Of a stretch of 40,155 bases of DNA, positions 7,993 to 16,179 are shown piece after piece (position 1 is the first letter of the stretch; every line of letters begins with the position of its first letter). Location: positions 1-40,155 of the forward strand of contig CAMYIN010000103.1 of the NCBI GenBank assembly GCA_947258495.1, in the 5' to 3' direction. The position numbers were made by a program, and so were the translations under genes. The notes beneath the pieces were generated by a model that saw only the letters and a list, made by a program, of their open reading frames with translations, was not told the DNA's origin and did not search any database. Origin of the DNA: an uncultured Gammaproteobacteria bacterium. GTDB taxonomy: Bacteria; Pseudomonadota; Gammaproteobacteria; Arenicellales; JAANXG01.

Positions 7993-8919
7993 TTACAAGG
8001 TCACGTATTGGAGTGCGTCTTCGTCGAATGCGACCGGGGCCTCGATACCGAAGGCCTCGAAGACCTCGGTGGAATCGCAGGTGTTGCCCTGGAGCAGCAT
8101 AGCGAGCTGATCGCGGGTGACCGGGAAAAACGCGAACTGATCGAAGAACGTGGCCACCACATGCACCGCCCATACCGGCACGGGCACCATCGGCTTGGTG
8201 AGGCCGGCGGCACCGGCGATGATGCGGATGATCTCACGCCATTCGACGGTTCGCGGTCCACAGAGCGGATAAGTCCGGCCCACCGCGTCCGCCGCGGTCA
8301 AGGACTTGACGACGACGCTGGCGAGGTCCTGGACGTGAATCGGCGACATGCGAAAGCTGCCGGCGTTGACCGGCAACAAGCCCTCGTAAAACAGCGGCGC
8401 CGGCAGGGGCGAACGGATTACGTCCCGGTAGAGCTGTTTCGCGAACTCGGATCTGCCGCGGGGGTCGCCGAAGATCAGCGACGGGCGAAACACCGTCCAC
8501 TCGAGGTTTGTGGCGCGCAGGGCCTCTTCCGCCATATATTTTGTGCGCTGGTAACCCGTCCCATCCGCGCTCACGGCGTTCGCGCTCATCAGCAGAAACC
8601 GCTTCACGCCTTCCGCCTCGGCGATGTCCATGGTGTGCCTGGCGCCGTCGACGTGCAGCGCCTGAAAGGTAACGCCGTCCTGGGGGAACTCGCGAATGAT
8701 GCCGATGTTGTAGATCACGGCATCGCTGTCTTTCAACGCGTCGCGTACTGCGTCATCATCGCCTACGTCTCCCGGCGCCAACCAGCAGCGTTCCGGTTGC
8801 GCGACCCGGTCTTCACTGCCCCGTCGTACCAGCAGCACGGGCTCGTGGCCGTGCTCGAGCAGCTTCTCGACGATGTAACCGCCGACGAATCCGGTGCCGC
8901 CGAGAACGGCGACCCTCAT
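7993..8919 (-). CDS. NAD(P)-binding epimerase-like protein (NDUFA9-like)
   Basis: A 308-residue atypical short-chain dehydrogenase. The Rossmann loop GGTGFVGG sits at residues 7-14, with the 'YNIGIIRE' and 'ALHVDGARHTMDIAEAEGVKRFLLMSA' segments and a YQRTKYMAE Tyr-x3-Lys element (residues ~122-130). This set is typical of the 'complex I NDUFA9 subunit family' and NmrA-like proteins. The true substrate is unknown, and bacterial members are not complex I subunits as such. Its ATG overlaps the stop of the upstream SRPBCC gene by four bases (TCAT on the plus strand, 8916-8919), so the two are translationally coupled and very likely act together. Confidence 0.85.
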   Translation of the reverse strand: MRVAVLGGTGFVGGYIVEKLLEHGHEPVLLVRRGSEDRVAQPERCWLAPGDVGDDDAVRDALKDSDAVIYNIGIIREFPQDGVTFQALHVDGARHTMDIAEAEGVKRFLLMSANAVSADGTGYQRTKYMAEEALRATNLEWTVFRPSLIFGDPRGRSEFAKQLYRDVIRSPLPAPLFYEGLLPVNAGSFRMSPIHVQDLASVVVKSLTAADAVGRTYPLCGPRTVEWREIIRIIAGAAGLTKPMVPVPVWAVHVVATFFDQFAFFPVTRDQLAMLLQGNTCDSTEVFEAFGIEAPVAFDEDALQYVTL

Positions 8920-9443
8920 ACCAGGACCTCCTCTGCTCCCGCCTCGGGCGACGGTGGGTCTGGTGAGGTCTCCTGCACAACCGATCCGAACATTTTTGCA
9001 ATGACGTCGCGGCGGTAGTCGAAGATGTATTCGAGATTCGGCCGCACGTACATGCGCTGCAGCAGGTCACGAGGAATACCCGGCATGGGCAGCGGCAGGG
9101 CGTAACGCACTTCATCACATACCAACGTATCGGCGCCGCGTGTTTCAAAGGTGTGCGTGTGATGCCAGAAGGAGTACGGGCCCATGATCTGCTCGTCCAC
9201 GAAACGAAGGGGCGGCTCGAAGGTGGTGATCATGCTGCGCCAGCGCACCTCCACGCCGAGCAGTTTGATGGTGTAGTCGATGATGCGGCCCCTGTCCATA
9301 GCCACGGGGCTGGGGGTGAGCACACGAAAGCCGAGCGACGGCGGCGTAATGAGGGCAAGGTTTTCGGCCTTGGTAAAAAACGGAAAGACATTTTCCAGTG
9401 GTCGAGGAACCACTTGCTCCCGCTTCAAGGTATAGACGCGCAT
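8916..9443 (-). CDS. SRPBCC (START-like) family protein
   Basis: A 175-residue protein with the SRPBCC ligand-binding fold. Residues 1-30 (MRVYTLKREQVVPRPLENVF) are the usual first strand and helix, then 'FFTKAENLALITPPSLGFRVL', 'GRIIDYTIKLLGVEVRW', 'MGPYSFWHHTHTFE' and a C-terminal helix ending near YVRPNLEYIFDYRR. Members bind hydrophobic ligands in a deep cavity, but no catalytic residues can be assigned. I chose the ATG at 9443 because it starts the fold; the frame stays open upstream to 9590, but that part has no conserved look. The C-terminal 20 residues (SPDPPSPEAGAEE) look disordered. The stop overlaps the start of the NDUFA9-like gene (ATGA), forming a two-gene operon. Confidence 0.8.
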   Translation of the reverse strand: MRVYTLKREQVVPRPLENVFPFFTKAENLALITPPSLGFRVLTPSPVAMDRGRIIDYTIKLLGVEVRWRSMITTFEPPLRFVDEQIMGPYSFWHHTHTFETRGADTLVCDEVRYALPLPMPGIPRDLLQRMYVRPNLEYIFDYRRDVIAKMFGSVVQETSPDPPSPEAGAEEVLV

Positions 9444-9943
9444 AGCGGTTGGTCGCAGACGCTCAAGACCGCGACAAATAGGAAGACGGGGCGCGCCGGC
9501 GTGCGAAGCACAGATCCCGCCCGCGTGGGTGTTCCCGCCGATCGCCGCGCCGGTGGCGGTCGACTTGCCACCGGTACACCGGGCGGCCATCGTACGGAAT
9601 TGTGGTTCTGCTAGACTGACTCAAGCTGATCCTCCTCCACTGTGCCGATGATACTAATTATTGATGAGCCTATACAAAACAGTGTTTAGGTGGCGTGAAG
9701 GCCGGGACCTATCATCGCCCGGGTCAACCCGCAGATACAAGATCGGATGCCGAGCACAAGTGAGACCTACGGGGCCGTCGAACCCACCGGCGCAAACGCA
9801 ATGAATCCGGGGACGGGGACACTGGCGCGTTTGACGCGGATGGCCGGGGTATGCCGACAGAACGTGCGCCCCCGACCACTCCGACAACCACAACACCCGT
9901 GCGGATACACGGTATCCGCCGGCACTCAATAGCACGCGCCCGC
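9444..9943. other. Divergent intergenic region
   Basis: This stretch separates the minus-strand SRPBCC operon from the plus-strand YeeE gene and should hold both promoters. On the minus strand TTGTAT and TAGTAT are 16 bases apart (within 9645-9676), a possible promoter for the SRPBCC gene about 200 bases from its start. A small dyad AAACA-g-TGTTT lies at 9677-9687, right beside the -35 element. No independent gene is supported; the YeeE reading frame is open from an ATG at 9851, but that extension is Thr/Pro/Arg-rich and does not look like the family. Confidence 0.4.
9677..9687. promoter_or_regulatory. Small dyad next to a possible minus-strand promoter
   Basis: AAACA-g-TGTTT is a perfect 5+5 inverted repeat. 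It abuts the putative minus-strand -35 (TTGTAT) in the spacer between the SRPBCC operon and the YeeE gene. It could be an operator; short dyads also occur by chance. Confidence 0.25.
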
Positions 9944-11143
9944 ATGCAAAACGCCGCCACTGCATCCGACAAGCCGATCGCCTTAACCACGATTCTGGTG
10001 CTGATGGCCGCGAGCCTCTTCCTGCAGCACGCGTTTCAGCTCCGCCAGGCGTTGTTGTTTCTGATTGGTGCCGGCCTCGGCATAACGCTGCTGCACGCGA
10101 CGTTTGGTTTTGCCGGCGGCTGGCGGCGCTGGATCCGCGATCGCCGTGGTTCCGGCGTGCGCGCGCAGATCTGCTTGCTCGCTCTGACCTCGGCCCTGTT
10201 TTTTCCGCTCATGGGGCAGTATTTTTCCGACATCCGTGTCGTCGCCGCGCTGGCGCCGGTCGGCATTTCGGTGCTCGTCGGCGCGTTCCTGTTCGGAATC
10301 GGCATGCAGCTAGGCGGCGGATGCGGTTCGGGTACGCTGTTTTCCGTCGGCGGAGGCCAGGTGCGAATGCTCGTCACTCTCGCGTTTTTCATTGCCGGCG
10401 CAACCCTGGGCTCGGCGCACCTGCACTGGTGGTTGGCGTTGCCGGATATGGGCACGATTTCGCTGATCGCGGAATTCGGCTGGGGACCGGCGCTCGCGGC
10501 GCAGGCGACGGTGCTCGCCGCGCTCTATCTGCCGGTGTGGTATGTCGAGCGACGCCGGCACGGCGAGGTGTCATCGCTCTATCACGCCGCGCCCGCCCGC
10601 GGCGCGTTCGCCGACCGTCTGATTGCGGGTCCCTGGCCGCTGATGTGGGGCGTGATCGGCCTGACTGCTTTGGGGTTGCTTACGCTCCTGATTGCGGGGC
10701 ATCCCTGGTCGATCACCTTCGCCTTCGGATTGTGGGGCGCCAAGATCTGGGCGGCGATGGGCGGCGATCCCGCCGCCTGGCCCTACTGGAGCTCCGGCTA
10801 CCCGGCGCTGGCGCTGTCCCGCAGCGTACTCGCCGACGATACCTCGGTGATGGATTTCGGCATCGTGCTCGGCGCGGTGCTGGCCGCCGCACTGGCGGGA
10901 AGGTTCGCCCCCGAGAAACCCGTGCGCGGCCACGAACTGGCGGCGTCCGTCATCGGCGGCTTGCTGCTCGGCTACGGCGCACGACTCGCGTTCGGTTGCA
11001 ATATCGGCGCACTCCTCGCCGGCATCGGCTCGGGGAGCCTGCACGGCTGGCTGTGGCTGGTGGCGGGCTTCGGCGGCAGCGTCGTCGGCGTGCGCCTGCG
11101 CAGGCGCATGGGCCTGGATCCGCCGGAGGAGAAACAGCGCTGA
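9944..11143 (+). CDS. YeeE/YedE-family sulfur transporter
   Basis: About 399 residues from the ATG at 9944, nearly all in hydrophobic helices: an inner-membrane protein of the YeeE/YedE (Sul_transp) family. Characterised members carry thiosulfate through a pore lined by conserved cysteines. The two halves of the fold each show the family loop: GGGCGSGTLFSVGGG with C127 in the first, and FGCNIGALLAGI with C352 in the second. An extra C77 lies in helix three. The start is uncertain because the frame also opens at an ATG at 9851; the extra 31 residues are Thr/Pro/Arg-rich and unlike a membrane N-terminus. The stop overlaps the ATG of the next small gene by one base (TGATG), so the two are coupled. 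Substrate thiosulfate or a related sulfur species is inferred. Confidence 0.85.
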   Translation: MQNAATASDKPIALTTILVLMAASLFLQHAFQLRQALLFLIGAGLGITLLHATFGFAGGWRRWIRDRRGSGVRAQICLLALTSALFFPLMGQYFSDIRVVAALAPVGISVLVGAFLFGIGMQLGGGCGSGTLFSVGGGQVRMLVTLAFFIAGATLGSAHLHWWLALPDMGTISLIAEFGWGPALAAQATVLAALYLPVWYVERRRHGEVSSLYHAAPARGAFADRLIAGPWPLMWGVIGLTALGLLTLLIAGHPWSITFAFGLWGAKIWAAMGGDPAAWPYWSSGYPALALSRSVLADDTSVMDFGIVLGAVLAAALAGRFAPEKPVRGHELAASVIGGLLLGYGARLAFGCNIGALLAGIGSGSLHGWLWLVAGFGGSVVGVRLRRRMGLDPPEEKQR

Positions 11144-11457
11144 TGCGCCGCAATCGTGCGCTCATGATGGCGGCGCTGGCGCTGGCGGCAAGCGCCATTG
11201 CGCTCGACCACCAACACGCCCGCCGCTCGGCGCCAAGCCTCCTCGAACCCATGTCGACGGCGCCGGCCGAGGCGGGCGGCTACGGATCGGCGGCCGACGA
11301 TACCGACGCGCCCGGCTACGGCGCCCTGCCCGGCGAGGAAGCGATGACCGAGGCCGGAGGCTACGGGGTGTCGGCGGAAGCGCAGGAAGCGTACGGCGCG
11401 GAGGCCGGCGGCTATGGCACGACGTCCGCCGACGAGTACGACGACGGCGACGACTGA
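11143..11457 (+). CDS. Small exported acidic protein with GGYG repeats
   Basis: A 104-residue protein that I do not recognise. Residues 1-22 (basic MRRNR, then MMAALALAASAIALD) form a signal peptide or anchor. The mature part is acidic and carries three exact EAGGYG units at residues 43-48, 70-75 and 87-92, a variant APGYG near 56, and an AYG near 84. It ends in the strongly acidic DEYDDGDD. There is no cysteine after the signal peptide, so it is not a lipoprotein or a disulfide protein. The ATG overlaps the YeeE stop (TGATG), and GGAGGAGAAAC upstream inside yeeE is a strong ribosome-binding site. That points to a shared function with the transporter, for example a periplasmic partner, but no function can be assigned from sequence. 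Confidence 0.75.
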   Translation: MRRNRALMMAALALAASAIALDHQHARRSAPSLLEPMSTAPAEAGGYGSAADDTDAPGYGALPGEEAMTEAGGYGVSAEAQEAYGAEAGGYGTTSADEYDDGDD

Positions 11458-11661
11458 AGTCTCGCGAAACAACCGGGCCCTGCTGCGTGTGGCGCCGACG
11501 CATCCACCGCGACCGCCCTGGAATTGCGTCCGTGCCCGACCTTCCGCCCGACACCGCGGCTCACCGGGCAGAGCGACGCTTCGCCCATCGCGGTCCGGTG
11601 AATACAAACTTTTCAATCGATTGTCTGTCTCTTAAGCGATGATCGAACCACGGGAGACACC

Positions 11662-12048
11662 ATGACGACGATATCGGATGACCCGCCCAAGAACGTACTC
11701 GGTGAGCCCCTCGAGATCTGCTCCACGAGACCGCTCACGGGTTTTACCCGCAGCGGCTGCTGCGAAACGGGCGCGGAGGACGTGGGTTCCCATACCGTAT
11801 GCGCCCGGGTGACCGAGGAGTTTCTGGACTTCAGCCGGTCCCGCGGCAATGACCTGAGCACACCGGTTCCGGAGTTGGGCTTTCGCGGTCTGAAGCCCGG
11901 TGATCGGTGGTGCCTGTGCGCCGCGCGTTGGAAGGAAGCCCTGGATGCCGGTTCCGCGCCGCGCGTTCTGCTGCGCGCGACCCACGAACGGGCGCTCGAG
12001 ATCCTGTCGATCGAAGACTTGAAAATCCACGCCATCGACCTGAACTGA
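11662..12048 (+). CDS. DUF2237-family protein
   Basis: A 128-residue cytoplasmic protein that matches DUF2237 over its whole length: KNVLGEPLEICSTRPLTGF (residues 10-28), the cysteine pair GCCETGAEDVGSHTVCA (32-48), FLDFSRSRGNDLSTPVPE (54-71) and GLKPGDRWCLCAARWKEA (75-92). Five cysteines are conserved in the family, which suggests a metal site or redox role, but the function is unknown. GGAGACACC lies directly before the ATG. It is a single gene, with 204 bases before it and 150 after it. Confidence 0.88.
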   Translation: MTTISDDPPKNVLGEPLEICSTRPLTGFTRSGCCETGAEDVGSHTVCARVTEEFLDFSRSRGNDLSTPVPELGFRGLKPGDRWCLCAARWKEALDAGSAPRVLLRATHERALEILSIEDLKIHAIDLN

Positions 12049-12199
12049 CGTTAACGCCCGCGCGCACGCTGGCCCGACCTTCGCCGGGCTCGTCCGCCGG
12101 CGATCCGGCCCGACCAAAGCCTCGGTGGTCTGCGACCGTATCTCCTACCGGTGTTCGCTTTCGGGACTAAGGATCGCAGCGTCCGCCGGGATCGATCGG

Positions 12200-12781
12200 C
12201 TACTGATAATCCGGAACCCGGGTGGCGGCGCCTCGGCGCCAAGAGCCGTCGGGTTGCAGGCACGCGGTACCGTAGGCGTCGACTTCACGACCGCCGACAA
12301 TAATCTTGGCCTGATATTCCCGTTGCTGCAGGCAAGGACCCGATGATTCCCCGCCGCGGTACGACGGCGTCGCCGTACGATATTCTCGGTGGATGACCCG
12401 TGGTCGCCGGTAGCCGTAGTCGTAGCGGGGGTCGCCGTAATAGCGCGGCGGACGGTAGTAACGATAGCCCCGCGGGGGCTCGTAGTAGCGAGGTTCGCGG
12501 AGCGCGTGTCCCAGCAAGGTGCCGAACAGCAGGCCGAAACCCAACGCCAAACCGACGTCGCCGTCACTGTGCCTGTGACGATGGCCGTAGCGACTGTGCC
12601 TGTGACGACGGCCGTAACGCTTGATACCGTGGTGCTTAGGACCGTAGTGCGTGAGACCGTGGCGCTCGTAACCGAGGTGGCCGCGGGCGTGACCGCCGTA
12701 ACCCCCCCCCGCCATAGCCGTATTGGTGCCCACGATCGCCGCCACTACGATCATACCGATGGGTTTCCAGAGATTTCGCAT
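12200..12781 (-). CDS. Exported His/Tyr/Arg-rich protein with a G9 tract
   Basis: A 193-residue protein starting MRNLWKPIGMIVVAAIVGTNTAMA, a clear signal peptide with cleavage after AMA (AAAGGAG lies 10 bases before the ATG). The mature N-terminus is Gly/His-rich (HHGIKRYGRRHRH, RYGHRHRHSD), then comes a short glycine-rich hydrophobic stretch (LALGFGLLFGTLLG, ~ residues 82-95) and a Tyr/Arg/Pro-rich middle. The C-terminus (CLQQREYQAKIIVGG...YGTACLQPDGSW) resembles the end of glycine-zipper outer-membrane proteins. The many histidines could bind metal; that is inference. A run of nine G lies right behind the cleavage site (12702-12710), where slippage would switch the frame. It is alone on its strand between converging neighbours. 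Confidence 0.7.
   Translation of the reverse strand: MRNLWKPIGMIVVAAIVGTNTAMAGGGYGGHARGHLGYERHGLTHYGPKHHGIKRYGRRHRHSRYGHRHRHSDGDVGLALGFGLLFGTLLGHALREPRYYEPPRGYRYYRPPRYYGDPRYDYGYRRPRVIHREYRTATPSYRGGESSGPCLQQREYQAKIIVGGREVDAYGTACLQPDGSWRRGAATRVPDYQ
12702..12710. repeat. Homopolymer tract C9 (G9 in the coding strand)
   Basis: Nine identical bases inside the codons for the first three glycines of the mature His/Tyr-rich exported protein. Tracts of this length are the usual targets of slipped-strand frame switching in phase-variable surface proteins. The copy in this sequence is in frame. Confidence 0.8.
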
Positions 12782-12938
12782 ACGCGGTCCGCTCCTTTCG
12801 CCAAGCCTCATCGTTACAACGCTGAAACCGGTGTGGCGGTTGACACGAACCGCATGATCCACAAGCAATCCGCGCACGCGATCTCGCCGCATTTGCCGCG
12901 TGCTTTCGCTTTTCCGGTGTCCCGTGTGGCGCGTGAAA

Positions 12939-14192
12939 CTAAACCAGTATCAACTTGAAGAGATAAAAGAACAGGACCGCCAGAATGGCGCCCGCGGGCA
13001 GGGTCACGATCCAGGACATGAGGATATTACGCACCACGGCGAGGTTGAGGGCGCCGATGCCGCGGGCCATGCCGACTCCGAGCACTGCTCCGACCAAGGT
13101 GTGCGTCGTGGAGATGGGCAGACCCGTCCCGGAGGCCATGACCACCGTGGTTGCCGCCGCCAGTTCCGCGGCAAAACCACGGCTCGGCGTAAGCTCCGTG
13201 ATGTTCTTTCCCACCGTGGCGATCACCCGGGCGCCGTACATCAACAGGCCAAGAACGATGCCTATTCCACCCAGCAACAGAACCCACATTGACAAAGGCG
13301 ATCTCTGCCCGACTTCACCGCCACTTTGCACCACGCCGACGATGGCCGCCACCGGACCTACTGCATTGGCCACGTCGTTGGATCCGTGGGCAAACGCCAT
13401 GGAGCAGGCGGTGAAGATCATGAGGATGCCGAAGATCTTTTCGACGTTTGCAAAATGAAACTCCTTGTCGAGCGTCGGATCCTTGCGCACGCGGTTGATA
13501 AAGATCTTACCAATGCCCATCAAAATCAGGCCGGTGAGCAGCGCAAACCCGTAACTCTGCCCTGTGGTGAGCCCTATGCCGACGTGCTTCAGGCCTTTGA
13601 GGAGGGTCACCAGCGATATCACGAACCCCACCAGGAATATGTACATCGGCACGTAACGCTTGGCGTTGTTGAACGGATCTTCCGTTCCGAGAATCAGTTT
13701 CTGCACGCTCAAAAACAGGAAAAATGCAATCGTGCCGGCTAGCAACGGCGACACCACCCAGCTGCCCACGATAGACAACAACCCATCCCAGTGAACCGCT
13801 TCCATACCGATCCCGGCAAGCGCAAAACCCACGATTGCGCCGATGATGGAGTGGGTCGTGGACACCGGCCAGCCGAATGTGGACGCGACCAGCAACCAGA
13901 TGCCCGCCGCCAACAGTGAGGCGAGCATGCCGATGACGAGGTATTCCGGCGTATCCGCGACCGTGGAAACGTCTATGATGCCTTTGCGTATGGTCGCGGT
14001 GACTTCGCCGCCGGCAAGAAATGCGCCGAGAAATTCGAACACCGCTGCAATCAGCACCGCCTGTTTTATGGTTAGAGCGCGGGAACCGACCGACGTAGCC
14101 ATGGCGTTGGCGACGTCGTTGGCGCCGATCCCCCAGGCCATGAACAGGCCGAAGACGGCGGCCAGAACAAGATATGTCGTGGAGAATTCCAA
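12939..14192 (-). CDS. PiT-family inorganic phosphate transporter
   Basis: A 417-residue inner-membrane protein with about ten hydrophobic helices. It has both copies of the PiT signature: GIGANDVANAMATSVGSRALT (residues 22-40, shown in part) and FAHGSNDVANAVGPVAAI around 268-285. The two repeats point to the inverted halves of the transporter. PiT proteins carry metal-phosphate with protons or sodium, at low affinity and without ATP. It lies 19 bases downstream of the DUF47 gene, the usual partner that modulates PiT. No Pho box is visible upstream of the pair, which agrees with the low-affinity, phosphate-replete role of PiT systems. Confidence 0.95.
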   Translation of the reverse strand: MEFSTTYLVLAAVFGLFMAWGIGANDVANAMATSVGSRALTIKQAVLIAAVFEFLGAFLAGGEVTATIRKGIIDVSTVADTPEYLVIGMLASLLAAGIWLLVASTFGWPVSTTHSIIGAIVGFALAGIGMEAVHWDGLLSIVGSWVVSPLLAGTIAFFLFLSVQKLILGTEDPFNNAKRYVPMYIFLVGFVISLVTLLKGLKHVGIGLTTGQSYGFALLTGLILMGIGKIFINRVRKDPTLDKEFHFANVEKIFGILMIFTACSMAFAHGSNDVANAVGPVAAIVGVVQSGGEVGQRSPLSMWVLLLGGIGIVLGLLMYGARVIATVGKNITELTPSRGFAAELAAATTVVMASGTGLPISTTHTLVGAVLGVGMARGIGALNLAVVRNILMSWIVTLPAGAILAVLFFYLFKLILV

Positions 14193-14211
14193 AAGTTGGA
14201 TGCGCGGCCGA

Positions 14212-14892
14212 TCAGCGGGCCAGCAGGTATTCGAGCCGACTGCCCACGCGCTGCGAAAGGTCCGCGATTTCCCCGATCCAGTCGATGACTTTATAGAGGA
14301 ATACGACCTTGACGGGATTCAACGTGTCCTCGAGCTGGAACAAGCTGGCACGCAATCGGACCTGTTGATCGTCGTTCTGCTTCTCGATCGCGTCCAGCCT
14401 TTTTATCATCGACTCCACCAACTCGACCTCGGCACCGCGAAATCCGGTTTCGAACAGTTCGTCCAGCTCGTTGATGGCGCTGTGGGCCTGGTTGGCCGCT
14501 TCCACTGAGCGATCTACGAATTCCGTCAACGCTTGCGAAATTTCGCCCGGAATCTCCATCTTGCGTCCAAGCATGAGTCCCGCTACGTCCTTGGCCTTGT
14601 TGGCGACCATGTCTTGAATACGCAGCATCTCCAAAAGATCGATGCGGGACACCGGCATGAAGATCCCTTTGGGCAAATGGAGGCGTATGTCGCGCTTGAT
14701 ATCGTCGGCTTCGTTTTCCAGCGCCCCGATGGCCTGCTGGATTTCGGCCGCTTGAACCCAATCTCCTGCGATCGCCGCTGCGAAAAAAGGCTGCAATTTG
14801 GACACGCAGGCCACGACCTTCTCCATATGCTGTTGTATGGGTCGCACGGGTGAACTGCTGAAGATTCGGGCCAGATAACCGCCGCTGATCAT
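14212..14892 (-). CDS. DUF47 / TIGR00153 PhoU-like phosphate-transport partner
   Basis: A 226-residue all-helical cytoplasmic protein. It begins MISGGYLARIFSSSPVRPIQ, the normal opening of the TIGR00153 family, which is why I set the start at the ATG at 14892 rather than at an upstream start at 14973. The segment 'LENEADDIKRDIRLHLPKGIF.PVSRIDLLEML..QD..AN.A.D' (residues ~70-110) is the family core, with a PhoU-like metal-binding helix motif (E..AD..). It precedes the PiT gene by 19 bases. Such partners are thought to control PiT activity in response to phosphate. Confidence 0.92.
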   Translation of the reverse strand: MISGGYLARIFSSSPVRPIQQHMEKVVACVSKLQPFFAAAIAGDWVQAAEIQQAIGALENEADDIKRDIRLHLPKGIFMPVSRIDLLEMLRIQDMVANKAKDVAGLMLGRKMEIPGEISQALTEFVDRSVEAANQAHSAINELDELFETGFRGAEVELVESMIKRLDAIEKQNDDQQVRLRASLFQLEDTLNPVKVVFLYKVIDWIGEIADLSQRVGSRLEYLLAR

Positions 14893-15043
14893 TCTTGTAC
14901 ACCGAATGTTTTCGAAGCCGTTGTATAAAGCAATCCGCGTACCCGGACAAGTGCTTCGAGGAAATCTTGGCATTCCGACCTGGTGTAACGCAGGCTGCTA
15001 GACTTGCGTTCTATCAGCCTGGACATCTTACGACAGTTGGTGT

Positions 15044-15400
15044 ATGACGGCAGGTGAGTTACGACAATGCCGCGAATATACTCAGCGACGGAGGATGAAC
15101 ATCGGTTGCAAGACCTACAATCCGGGTGATCCGGTGGTATATCAGGTTACCAAGCACAGCAGCCGCCCCGGCGGGCGGGCGGAAAGCATCAGCCCCAGCG
15201 CACACGGTGATTACTACACCTATACCATCAAGAAATTCTGGCGGGTCGTGAGACAGACGCCGGAAGGCAGCGTCGTGGTACGTACTCGGCGCGGCAAGCA
15301 GCGTATCCTCAGCCCCGGCGATCCCAGCTTGCATCGAGTCAGCTGGTGGGAACGGATCGCCTACCGTTCACGCTTCCCCGTCGAGGTGGAGGAAGACTAA
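15044..15400 (+). CDS. Small conserved hypothetical protein
   Basis: Up to 118 residues. The core from residue 22 onward (KTYNPGDPVVYQVTKHS, RPGGRAESISPSAHGDYYTYTIKKFWRVV, RTRRGKQRILSPGD, WWERIAYRSRFP) has the look of a conserved small family with a KFW...V and TRRGK pattern, rich in basic and aromatic residues. I know no function; a nucleic-acid or ribosome-linked role would fit the basic character but is a guess. The start is open: ATG 15044 gives the full length, while ATG 15095 lies much closer to the conserved core but has GGAGG directly touching it, which is too close for a normal ribosome-binding site. Confidence 0.6.
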   Translation: MTAGELRQCREYTQRRRMNIGCKTYNPGDPVVYQVTKHSSRPGGRAESISPSAHGDYYTYTIKKFWRVVRQTPEGSVVVRTRRGKQRILSPGDPSLHRVSWWERIAYRSRFPVEVEED

Positions 15401-15620
15401 CAGTCGTAACCAGGCCGCGGGATCGACGATTCGAATGCGGAATGCGTAGTCGCAACGGAATCGGCCGTCGGCCGTTGGCGGGTGCAGCGCTTTACAAACC
15501 GGAGTTCGGGCACCGGCCGACCAGGCCGGATATACAGGTTTGCGAAAGAGATCTATTTGACGAGTGTTGCAGCCGAAGCCCGGAAAAACCACTAAGGCAA
15601 GCTTCAGGCCCAAACCGGCG

Positions 15621-15644
15621 TGTTGCTGAACATAAACAGCAACA
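15621..15644. repeat. Perfect inverted repeat with TGTTGC arms
   Basis: TGTTGCTG and CAGCAACA are perfectly complementary 8-base arms around AACATAAA. The arms repeat the TGTTGC/GCAACA half-sites found in the phasin promoter, but with a 12-base rather than 3-base spacing between the TGTTGC cores. It could be a hairpin or a chance relative. Confidence 0.5.
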
Positions 15645-15751
15645 GCGTGAGTACGAGCTTATATTGCAGCGTAAGAGGCATCGATTTCGTTCTGATATGA
15701 TTTACGAGTGGCGGCACCCGCCGCGGGACCGGCGACACGCAAGTATGGATA

Positions 15752-15778
15752 CAGAGGCCCCCCTGAAGGGGACCTCTG
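15752..15778 (-). terminator. Candidate terminator hairpin after the phasin gene
   Basis: CAGAGG (15752-15757) pairs with CCTCTG (15773-15778), and inner CCCC/GGGG around a TGAA loop extends the stem. It lies 22 bases past the phasin stop. There is no U-run behind it on the minus strand, so it may be a Rho-assisted or 3'-protecting hairpin rather than a full intrinsic terminator. Confidence 0.45.
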
Positions 15779-15799
15779 ATTCGATTCCAACCGGCCTCG

Positions 15800-16147
15800 T
15801 TAGGCGGCCTTTTTCTTGGTTACGCTCGCGACGTTGTCGGCAACCACTTTCTGCACTTCGTTGGCATACTCCTGTCCGATTTCCGCCACGACCTTGGCGT
15901 CATCTGCGAAATTCTTCACCACGTCCTGCGCCAGCTTGCTCTGCTTCGCCAAATACTTCTGGCCGCTTTCAATATCCGTGATTTCCAGCGCGTCTTTCCA
16001 GCTGCTGATCACGATATCCGCGTACTTGCGCAGATTGTCGAGGTTGACGTCCACCAGCCGCTCCACGTTCGTCAGCGACAGCTGGTTGAGTTGCTTGTAT
16101 ACGCCCAGCGCCTGTTCGGCCTGTTTGGTCACGTCGATCTTTGCCAT
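15800..16147 (-). CDS. Phasin family protein
   Basis: A 115-residue helical, amphipathic protein of the phasin_2 type: MAKIDVTKQAEQALGVYKQL, then heptad-like helices with 'NVERLVDVNLDNLRKYADIV' (28-47) and 'NFADDAKVVAEIGQEYANEVQKVVADN' (79-105), ending in Lys/Ala repeats (TKKKAA). Phasins coat polyhydroxyalkanoate granules in the cytoplasm and control their number and size. The Ala/Lys C-terminus is common in the family. AGGAG lies seven bases before the ATG. No PHA synthase or depolymerase gene lies in this window. The upstream region carries a promoter overlapped by two TGC-rich dyads, which suggests control by a PhaR-type repressor. Confidence 0.85.
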   Translation of the reverse strand: MAKIDVTKQAEQALGVYKQLNQLSLTNVERLVDVNLDNLRKYADIVISSWKDALEITDIESGQKYLAKQSKLAQDVVKNFADDAKVVAEIGQEYANEVQKVVADNVASVTKKKAA

Positions 16148-16179
16148 GGTTTTGCTCCTGAGATGTTAAGGGTTTACTA

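Larger units (their letters stand above)
15401..15799. other. Intergenic region between converging genes, with hairpins
   Basis: No gene is supported. Two clear inverted repeats are present: TGTTGCTG-aacataaa-CAGCAACA (15621-15644) and a strong GC hairpin at 15752-15778. Several TTGCAGC words occur (near 15566 and 15664), reminiscent of the half-sites upstream of the phasin gene. Confidence 0.45.

Noticed and set aside
10321-11457. A 378-codon frame running into the GGYG peptide
   Set aside because: The first part lies out of frame over the YeeE gene and is Arg-rich noise; only the segment from the ATG at 11143, with its own ribosome-binding site and signal peptide, is credible.
14893-15043. 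Pho box in front of the DUF47-PiT operon
   Set aside because: I searched for repeated CTGTCAT-like units and saw none.
15621-15644. Third PhaR-type operator
   Set aside because: The TGTTGC/GCAACA arms are the same, but the 12-base spacing does not match the N3 sites, and no promoter lies near.
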